From positions 1,798,001 to 1,862,000 of the forward strand of contig CBDICN010000002.1 in assembly GCA_965277355.1 (NCBI GenBank): 64,000 nucleotides of DNA, read 5' to 3'. Below, piece by piece: positions 57,935 through 64,000 of the stretch; position 1 is the first letter of the stretch, and every line of letters begins with the position of its first letter. This stretch comes from RH-AL1 sp965277355 (GTDB taxonomy: Bacteria; Pseudomonadota; Alphaproteobacteria; Rhizobiales; Beijerinckiaceae). The translations under genes were made by a program, and so were the position numbers. The notes below the pieces were generated by a model that saw only the letters and a list, made by a program, of their open reading frames with translations, had not been told where the DNA came from and searched no databases.

Positions 57935-58786
57935 ATGAGCTTCAAAGACAAGGTCGCCTGGATCACGGGCGCCTCATCGGGCATCGGCGAGGCGCTGGCC
58001 GTCGAGCTCGCCGGCCGCGGCGCGCTGGTCGTGCTGTCGGGGCGGCGCAAGGAGGAGCTCGAGCGGGTCGCCGCACGTGTGGCGGAGGCCGGCGGTCCGA
58101 GCAAGGTCCTCCCTTTCGACGCCACGGCTTACGACACGCTGCCAGGGATGGCCGCGGAGGCGCTGGAGTGGCACGGGCGCATCGACCTCCTCGTCAATAA
58201 TGCCGGCATCAGCCAGCGCAGCCTGGCGCTCGACACCGGCTTCGAGGTCTACCGGCAGCTGATGGAGGTCGATTTCTTCGCGCCGGTGCGCCTCACGCAG
58301 CTGGTGCTGCCCGGCATGGTTGAGCGCCGTGGCGGCCAGATCGCCATCGTCAGCTCGGTCGCCGGCAAGTTCGGCACGCCGATGCGCACCGGCTATTGCG
58401 CGGCCAAGCACGCCTGCCTCGGCTATTACGATGCGCTACGCTCCGAGGTCGAGACGGCCTACGGCATCGCCGTCAGCACCATCGTGCCGGGCTCGGTGCA
58501 GACGGCGATCGCGGTCAACGCGGTGACGGGCGACGGGTCGAAGCGTGGTCGCACCGACGCCAACATCGCCGGCGGCATGCCGGTCGAGCGCGCCGCGACG
58601 ATCATCGCCGACGGGCTGGCGGCTGGCCAACGCGAGATCCCGGTGGCGGAAGGCAGCGAGCTGGCGATGCTCGCCGCGCGCGCCGGCGACCCGGAGGCCT
58701 TGTTCGCCCGGATGGCGCAGGAAGGCGCGCGGCTGGCCAAGCTGCGCGAGGACCAGGGGCCGGGCCGGACCTTCGATTCGGCGTGA
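57935..58786 (+). CDS. Short-chain dehydrogenase/reductase (DHRS7-like)
   Basis: A 283-residue SDR with TGASSGIGEALAVELAGRGA, NNAG in LLVNNAGISQRS, catalytic IAIVSSVAGKFGTPMRTGYC and the Tyr-x3-Lys in YCAAKHACLGYY. The C-terminus has the extended tail of DHRS7-like enzymes that act on lipophilic substrates. The ATG follows CGGAGAGAG. It is 65 bases before tesB on the same strand, so the pair may form an acyl-lipid unit. Confidence 0.9.
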   Translation: MSFKDKVAWITGASSGIGEALAVELAGRGALVVLSGRRKEELERVAARVAEAGGPSKVLPFDATAYDTLPGMAAEALEWHGRIDLLVNNAGISQRSLALDTGFEVYRQLMEVDFFAPVRLTQLVLPGMVERRGGQIAIVSSVAGKFGTPMRTGYCAAKHACLGYYDALRSEVETAYGIAVSTIVPGSVQTAIAVNAVTGDGSKRGRTDANIAGGMPVERAATIIADGLAAGQREIPVAEGSELAMLAARAGDPEALFARMAQEGARLAKLREDQGPGRTFDSA

Positions 58787-58851
58787 ACACAGGCGCCAGG
58801 ACGCTGAAGCGCGATCTTGTCGCCGCCGCGCGATCGTGCTTCCTGGCAGCC

Positions 58852-59718
58852 ATGGCCAAAGATGTCGCAGACCTCCTCCGCGTGCTCGATCTCGAACGCG
58901 TCGAGCAGAACATCTTCCGCGGGATGGTGCCGCCCGAAGGGCGCAACCGCGTATTCGGCGGCCTCGTCGTGGCGCAGGCGCTGGTCGCCGCCTCGCGCAC
59001 CGTCGAGGATCGGGCGCCGCACTCGCTGCATGCCTACTTCATCCTTCCCGGCGACCCGTCGATGCCGATCGTCTACCAGGTCGAACGCGTGCGCGACGGC
59101 CGCAGCTTCACCACGCGGCGCTGCATCGCGGTGCAGAACGGCCGGCCGATCTTCGACCTGTTCGCCTCCTTCCAGGTCGAGGAGCAGGGCCTCGAGCACC
59201 AGGCGGCGATGCCCGAGGTTCCGGACCCGGACCAATTGATGTCCCGCGAGCAGATGAAGCAGAAGTTCGGCCATCTGATGCCGCCAGGGCTCAGGGGCTG
59301 GTTCCTCGGCGAGACCGCGATCGAGGTGCGGCCCTGCGATTTGCGGCGCTACGATCCGAAGAGCCCGCCGCAGCCGACCGTCAACGTTTGGATCCGTGCG
59401 ACGTCGCCGCTGCCGGACGATCCGGCGGTTCACCGCGCCGTGCTCGCCTATTTCTCGGACTTCACGCTGATCGACGTGACGCTCGCCGCCCACGGCCGCA
59501 CGCTGTTCGAGCCGGAATTCTCCGCCGCTAGCCTCGACCACGCGATCTGGTTCCATCGCCCGTTCCGCGCCGACGAATGGATGCTCTACGCGCAGGACAG
59601 CCCCAACACCTCGGGGGCGCGCGGCCTCGCCCGCGGCCTCTTGTTCGATCGCGGCGGCCGGCTCGTCGCGACGGTGATGCAGGAAGGCCTCGTGCGCCTG
59701 CGTCCGGCGAAAGGCTGA
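58852..59718 (+). CDS. tesB: Acyl-CoA thioesterase II
   Basis: Hydrolyses medium- and long-chain acyl-CoA. The 288 residues form a double hot-dog: LDLERVEQNIFRGMVPPEGR, RVFGGLVVAQALVAASRTV, HSLHAYFILPGDPSMPIVYQ in the first half and LAYFSDFTLIDVTLAAHGRT with LDHAIWFHRPFRADEWMLYA in the second. Catalytic Asp, Thr and Gln positions of TesB appear present. The ATG at 58852 fits the family start. Confidence 0.95.
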   Translation: MAKDVADLLRVLDLERVEQNIFRGMVPPEGRNRVFGGLVVAQALVAASRTVEDRAPHSLHAYFILPGDPSMPIVYQVERVRDGRSFTTRRCIAVQNGRPIFDLFASFQVEEQGLEHQAAMPEVPDPDQLMSREQMKQKFGHLMPPGLRGWFLGETAIEVRPCDLRRYDPKSPPQPTVNVWIRATSPLPDDPAVHRAVLAYFSDFTLIDVTLAAHGRTLFEPEFSAASLDHAIWFHRPFRADEWMLYAQDSPNTSGARGLARGLLFDRGGRLVATVMQEGLVRLRPAKG

Positions 59719-59730
59719 GGGGGCGCCGGT

Positions 59731-61314
59731 TCAGCCGGCCGGGCGCTCGTCCTTCCAAACGTCGCGGCCGGGGTGGTGGTCCATGACATTCGTCGACCAG
59801 CCGTGCAGGCTGGGCGAAACGAGGTTCGCGGCCTTTTGCGTCAAAAGCGGCAGCACCGGCGACTTGGAGAGAAGCAGCGCTTCCGCCTCGTGCAGGATCG
59901 CGCGCCGCTTGCCGGAGTCGGGCTCGACCGCGGCTTGCCGCATCAGCGCGTCGTAACGCGCGTCCGAAAAGTGCGTGTAATTGAGCACCTTATTGTCGGT
60001 CTGCGCCAAAAACAGGTAGTTCTGCGCGTCGGGAAAATCGGCGTACCAGCCCGAGCGCACGACGTTGTAGGGCTGCCCCGACTGCACGAAGGCGTAGTAG
60101 GTGGGCGCGTCCGTCACGATGAAGGTGGTCGTGACGCCCAGCGTCTTCCACATGTCGGCGATCGCGATCGCGGTCCGCCTATGGTTCTCGGACGTGTTGA
60201 AGCGCAGCGTCAGTCGCAGCGGATGGTCGGGACCGAAGCCGGCCGCCTTCATCAGGGCCTTGGCCTCGTCCTCGCGCTGGAACAGGCTCTCCTTCGCCCA
60301 ACTTACCGTCGCCGGCGCCCCATAGCTCGGGATGTCGGGCGGCACGAAGGAATAGGCCGGCAGCATCGTGTCGCCCCAGATCGTGCGGGCGAGGAAGTCG
60401 CGATCGACGACCATCGACAGCGCCTGCCGCACCCGCACGTCGTCGAACGGTTTCGTGCGCGTGTCGAAGGCGTAATAATAGGTGCCGAGGCTCGGCGCGA
60501 CCTTGAAATCGGCCGCGAGATGCTGCCGCACGAACGCGATCTGGTCGACCGGCACCTCGTCGTAGCTGTCGATCTCGGCGGCCATGAAGCGGCGCAGCGC
60601 CGCCGAGCGGTCGTCCATCGGAAAGAAGATCTCGCGGTCGAGCCTCACCGCGGCGGCATCGTGAAACCGCGGGTTCTTGGCCAGCACCAGCCTGTCGTTG
60701 GGCGTGTAGCTCTCGAGCACGAAGGCGCCGTTGCCGACCATTCGCCCGGCGCGGGCAAAGCCTACGCCCCAGTGCTCGACGCTCGGGCGGTAGACGGGCA
60801 GCGCGGTGAAGTGGGTGAGCTGCTCGAGGAAATAGGTTGTCGGATGCTCGAGCGTGATCTCCAGCGTCGCGGGGTCAATCGCGCGGATGCCGAGCCTCTC
60901 GAGGGGCATGCCGCCGGTGTTCACGCCCTGGGCGTTCTTCACCGTGTAGAGGATGTTGGCGTAGGGCGCGCCGGTCTTCGGGTCCATCAGCCGGCGGAAC
61001 GAGTAGACGAAATCGTCCGCCGTCAGCGGCGCGCCGTTCGACCAGCGCGCGTCGGGCCTCAGGTGGAAGGTGTAGACGGTCTGATCGGGCGAGATCTCCC
61101 AGCGCGACGCGACGCCGGGCTTGAGCGCGGCATGGCCGTCGTAGACCGTGAGGCCCTCGTAGAGCTCGTCGAGGATGTGGCCCTCGACGGAGGTCGTCAC
61201 CTTGTGCGGATCGAGCGAGCCGGGATCGGCATACTCGCCGCGCCGCCACACGCCGCCGGCGCCGGCGGGGGTGGCGAGCAGGAGAAGAAGGCCTATCAGG
61301 CCCGGCAGCCTCAC
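59731..61314 (-). CDS. Peptide ABC transporter substrate-binding protein
   Basis: An exported family-5 solute-binding protein, 527 residues. A signal peptide (LPGLIGLLLLLATPAGAG) is followed by WRRGEYADPGSLDPHKVTTS, LDELYEGLTVYDG, the family block ARWSNGAPLTADDFVYSFRR and a C-terminal FSDARYDALMRQA. It binds peptides or murein fragments; no permease or ATPase genes are adjacent. The start is a GTG overlapping the nitrilase-family stop (GTGA), so the two are coupled. Confidence 0.9.
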   Translation of the reverse strand: MRLPGLIGLLLLLATPAGAGGVWRRGEYADPGSLDPHKVTTSVEGHILDELYEGLTVYDGHAALKPGVASRWEISPDQTVYTFHLRPDARWSNGAPLTADDFVYSFRRLMDPKTGAPYANILYTVKNAQGVNTGGMPLERLGIRAIDPATLEITLEHPTTYFLEQLTHFTALPVYRPSVEHWGVGFARAGRMVGNGAFVLESYTPNDRLVLAKNPRFHDAAAVRLDREIFFPMDDRSAALRRFMAAEIDSYDEVPVDQIAFVRQHLAADFKVAPSLGTYYYAFDTRTKPFDDVRVRQALSMVVDRDFLARTIWGDTMLPAYSFVPPDIPSYGAPATVSWAKESLFQREDEAKALMKAAGFGPDHPLRLTLRFNTSENHRRTAIAIADMWKTLGVTTTFIVTDAPTYYAFVQSGQPYNVVRSGWYADFPDAQNYLFLAQTDNKVLNYTHFSDARYDALMRQAAVEPDSGKRRAILHEAEALLLSKSPVLPLLTQKAANLVSPSLHGWSTNVMDHHPGRDVWKDERPAG

Positions 61315-62135
61315 GACCCGAACGCCACCCTATGGCTCCGCACCGGCATGCGCTCGCGCGTCCTCGCCACGCGATCCGGCTCAATGCGTGCGCTCACCAC
61401 GCCGGGACCGTCGGACGCGCGGGCGGTGACGAGACCCCACGGGTCGATCACCATGGAATGGCCGTAGGTCTGACGGGTTTCGTTGCCGATCGTGTGGGTG
61501 CCGACCTGCGCCGGCGCGCAGAAATAGGTCTGTGTCTCGATCGCACGGGCGCGGCAGAGCACCTCCCAATGGTCCTTACCGGTCTGCATCGTGAAGGCGG
61601 AGGGCAGCGCGATCATCTGCGCGCCCTTGTCGACGAGCGCCTGGAACAGGGCCGGAAAGCGCAGGTCGTAGCAGATCGAGCAGCCGACGGTGACGCCCTC
61701 GCACTCGTAGGTGACGACCGCCTCCCCCGCCTTGAAGGCGGCGCTCTCGCGATAGGAAACGCCGTCCGGCGTCTCGATGTCGAACATGTGGATCTTGCGG
61801 TAGCGCGCCACCTCTCCGCCCGCGCGGTCGAACACCACGGTGGTGTTGTGGATGCGCTCCTCGGCCGCCGCGCGCTCCAGCATCGAGCCGGCATGGATGA
61901 ACACCTTGTGCCGGGCGGCGAGCGCGCGCATCGCGCGATAGGCCGGCCCCTCGCCGAGCACCTCGGCCGCGGCGAATTTTTCGGGCCGGCGGGCGCCGAG
62001 GAAGTCGAAGCATTCCGGCAGCGCGATCCAATCCGGTCGTTCGGTCTCGACGGCGCGCTCGATCAGCGCGGTCGCGGCCGCGATGTTGGCGGCCTTGTCA
62101 CTAACAGAATTCATCTGAATGAGCGAGACCTTCAC
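61311..62135 (-). CDS. Nitrilase-superfamily amidohydrolase (deaminated glutathione amidase-like)
   Basis: A 274-residue carbon-nitrogen hydrolase. The catalytic Glu-Lys-Cys are visible: Glu in IALPECFDFLG, Lys in VARYRKIHMFDI and Cys in VGCSICYDLRFPALF. The closest subgroup is Nit1/YbeM-type, which repairs deaminated glutathione or acts as omega-amidase. The GTG at 62135 is chosen because it follows AAAGGA and begins VKVSLIQMNSVSD. It is coupled by overlap to the peptide-binding protein. Confidence 0.9.
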   Translation of the reverse strand: MKVSLIQMNSVSDKAANIAAATALIERAVETERPDWIALPECFDFLGARRPEKFAAAEVLGEGPAYRAMRALAARHKVFIHAGSMLERAAAEERIHNTTVVFDRAGGEVARYRKIHMFDIETPDGVSYRESAAFKAGEAVVTYECEGVTVGCSICYDLRFPALFQALVDKGAQMIALPSAFTMQTGKDHWEVLCRARAIETQTYFCAPAQVGTHTIGNETRQTYGHSMVIDPWGLVTARASDGPGVVSARIEPDRVARTRERMPVRSHRVAFGS

Positions 62136-62258
62136 CGCCGATTTCCTTTCGCGAACCCGAGAGGAGTAGGATGCCGACGGGGCCTTGTCCAACGAGGCAC
62201 CAACCTCTCGCGCCGCGTGATGGCCGGGCTCATGAAAGCCGGCCTCGCTCGCGGCCGG

Positions 62259-64000
62259 CTAGGGCTTCGGCGCCGTGGCGGCGGCCGGCGTCTCGGGCGT
62301 CAGCGTGGGCTCGACCGGTTTGGCCGGCGCGGCGGGCGCCGCCTTCGAAGCGGCCGGAGCGGGCTGGCCGGCGGCCGCGGCGGCAGCGGCCGCGTTCAGC
62401 TTAATCGGCCTGCGCGGCCCCTCCATCGCGTTCTTGTCCATACCGGGCTTGATGATGCGGTAGAGCTGGAAGTTCTCGCCGTCATAGGCGTTTTTCAGCT
62501 TGTCCGGCATCGGATTGTCGGAATCCTCGTCGGTGAACAGGAGGTAGACGTAGTCGTACTTCTTGGTCCAGTCGTGCCAGTAGCTCGAGTCGTCGGGGCT
62601 GCGGCCGACGGCGTCGAGCACGAGCTCGTCGATCGTGGGTGGCGTGCCGTCCTCCGTGTCGACGATCTTCCGGTATTCCGGCGTGACATGCATGATCTGC
62701 TTGCCTTTGGTCGTGAACGCCGTGGTGATCAGCGCCTGGCGCTCGATAATCGCCAGCGACACGGCGTGGACGAGACCGAGGTGCTCGACTTCGTTGGGCA
62801 TGTTGGAGTCCGCGTAGGCGACGAGGACCTTTGAGCCTTTCTGGATCTTCTTGAGCGACTCGCGCATCTCGAGCGTCGCGGGGGCGCTGTTTTGCCAAGC
62901 GATGTCGACCTCTGCGACCCGCGCGCCGAGCAGGCCCAACGACACGATCAGGAAGAGGCGGCGCACGTACTCGCTCTTGAACTCGACTCGGAAGCAGGCA
63001 ACCGTCATGAAGGCGATCGCGATGGGGAGCCGCTGGTCGGCGAGATAGCTCGCAAACAGCATGCGCGGCAAGGCCGCGTAAACGAGGCCGCCGACGATGA
63101 GCAGCAGCATCAGGAGCGGGTGCGCGCGCAGCATCTTGTTGCGCACCGCCCAGGCCGCTGCGATGGCAACGATCACGGTGAGCGAGAAGGCGACGATGTC
63201 GGAATAGGTCTGCACGACGAACAGCAGGCCGTCGAGCTTGCCTTGCGACTCCCAATCCCAATCGTGCGCGTGGCCCCAGGTCGAGCTCGTCACGAGGATC
63301 GGGATCAACGGCAGGAACGGCAGGCCGGCGCAGCAGAACTTCAGCAATCGCGACGGCCACGGCGAGCGGTCGACCGAGAGCGCGAAGTAGATCTCGAAGG
63401 CGAGCAGGCCGAGCCCGTACACCCCGACCGCGAAGAGGTGGCAGAGGTAAAGCGCGACGGCGAATAGGGCGGAGATGACGTAGCGCGCCGGCCAGGGCCG
63501 ATTGCGCAGCATGATCCACAGCGCGAGGCCCCAGAGCGCGAGCCCGATCCCGAAGAAGTAGTTCATCACGCCGATGAGAAAGATGTAGTTGTAGAGCAGC
63601 GGGAAAGCGACCAGCGGCAGCATCGACCAGCGCTTGAACAGCGCGCGGTTGAGCGCGAACGTGCCGGACATGATCAGGAAGAAGATCACCAGCGTGAACA
63701 GCTGGCTGGCGAGATACACGTTCACGAATCGCGCGATGTAGGGGACCACGAGGTCCATCATCAGGTTGGGCAGCATCTCCCATTCGATCTCGTAATATTT
63801 CGCGAGATTAGGATTGCGGCCGTGGTCGGCCAGCACCTGCATGCGCGAGACGTGATTGGCGTAGTCTTCGAGCGGCGGCAGAGGATGGGTCAGCAGCGGG
63901 ATCGCCGCGATCAGCAGGAAGACCAGGAAGATGATCGCGCCCTGGACCGTCGACCACTCGCGCTTCGTCGCGCGCGAGGCAGCGCGCGTCGTCCCGTAGG
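62259..64000 (-). CDS. Polytopic membrane protein with Ala/Pro-rich tail, 5' part outside window
   Basis: The frame is open to the right edge without a start codon in the outermost 50 codons, so the N-terminus lies outside. About 580 residues are visible. A first hydrophobic segment (GAIIFLVFLLIAAIPLLTHP) is followed by roughly eight further helices, a soluble C-terminal region (ARVAEVDIAWQNSAPATLEM, then YDYVYLLFTDEDSD) and a low-complexity Ala/Pro tail of about 60 residues. The layout recalls membrane glycosyltransferases or polysaccharide-related proteins, but no motif supports this. Unknown function. Confidence 0.75.
   Translation of the reverse strand, partial: YGTTRAASRATKREWSTVQGAIIFLVFLLIAAIPLLTHPLPPLEDYANHVSRMQVLADHGRNPNLAKYYEIEWEMLPNLMMDLVVPYIARFVNVYLASQLFTLVIFFLIMSGTFALNRALFKRWSMLPLVAFPLLYNYIFLIGVMNYFFGIGLALWGLALWIMLRNRPWPARYVISALFAVALYLCHLFAVGVYGLGLLAFEIYFALSVDRSPWPSRLLKFCCAGLPFLPLIPILVTSSTWGHAHDWDWESQGKLDGLLFVVQTYSDIVAFSLTVIVAIAAAWAVRNKMLRAHPLLMLLLIVGGLVYAALPRMLFASYLADQRLPIAIAFMTVACFRVEFKSEYVRRLFLIVSLGLLGARVAEVDIAWQNSAPATLEMRESLKKIQKGSKVLVAYADSNMPNEVEHLGLVHAVSLAIIERQALITTAFTTKGKQIMHVTPEYRKIVDTEDGTPPTIDELVLDAVGRSPDDSSYWHDWTKKYDYVYLLFTDEDSDNPMPDKLKNAYDGENFQLYRIIKPGMDKNAMEGPRRPIKLNAAAAAAAAGQPAPAASKAAPAAPAKPVEPTLTPETPAAATAPKP

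Overview
The window is a GC-rich chromosomal segment of an alphaproteobacterium, most likely of the order Hyphomicrobiales (Rhizobiales). The call rests on gene content and order: divergent zapA/DUF4164 beside gap-pgk, the minus-strand series S4 protein-fdxA-carD, bolA and a J-domain gene beside aerobic cobaltochelatase cobS/cobT, an RpoH-type sigma-32, divergent ornithine-lipid genes olsB/olsA, and phoR-pstSCAB-phoU-phoB. A family-level guess (Beijerinckiaceae or Methylobacteriaceae relatives) is inference. No rRNA, tRNA, CRISPR array or replication origin was recognised.

Layout. 1-7.7 kb: partial zapA, DUF4164, gap-pgk (without the transketolase gene often found with them), two tandem polyhydroxyalkanoate-region paralogues, grpE, a molbindin, a response regulator coupled to alkB, gpmA and dapB. 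7.8-10.8 kb: a three-gene signalling operon (CHASE3 kinase, single-domain regulator, regulator-kinase hybrid). 10.9-17.6 kb: minus-strand housekeeping genes (carD with a very long N-terminal extension, fdxA, S4 protein, FemAB/CelD-like acyltransferase, CobW-type GTPase, D,D-carboxypeptidase, bolA). 17.7-22.8 kb: J-domain gene, cobS, an intercalated DUF29 gene, cobT, and convergent rpoH. 23-30 kb: an SRPBCC pseudogene, gluQ, an AlkA-like glycosylase with an esterase, a Rieske ferredoxin, an aldo/keto reductase with a divergent LysR regulator, then debris of an HpnI-like glycosyltransferase and a second LysR gene. 30-38.5 kb: a flavin reductase fused to an IclR-type sensor domain, then a minus-strand redox cluster (SMP-30 lactonase, TPP enzyme, a duplicated histidine-bearing membrane protein, gluconate-dehydrogenase subunit 3, GMC flavoprotein) headed by a GH15 fragment. 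38.6-44 kb: a CLC protein, a TonB-like protein, GNAT, DsbA and olsB. 44.2-52.5 kb: olsA, phoR, a decayed mgtC, a Pho box and the complete pst-phoU-phoB operon. 52.5-64 kb: luciferase-like oxidoreductase, a deletion derivative of an IS5-like element, an SDR, catalase, a tiny secreted protein, MaoC, SDR, tesB, an oligopeptide-binding protein, a nitrilase-family amidase and an edge-truncated membrane protein.

The two most coherent systems are the phosphate response and the redox cluster. For phosphate, transport, sensing, response and phosphorus-free ornithine lipids lie together, with a Pho-box-like element upstream of pstS. In the redox cluster at 32.3-38.3 kb, a cytoplasmic GMC dehydrogenase plus its subunit 3 is translationally coupled to an internally duplicated membrane protein that keeps two histidines in each repeat. 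This protein is a candidate novel electron-accepting anchor in place of the usual cytochrome c subunit. At least six broken genes or transposon remnants (SRPBCC, HpnI, LysR, GH15, mgtC, IS5-like, IS481-like) show active local rearrangement and decay.
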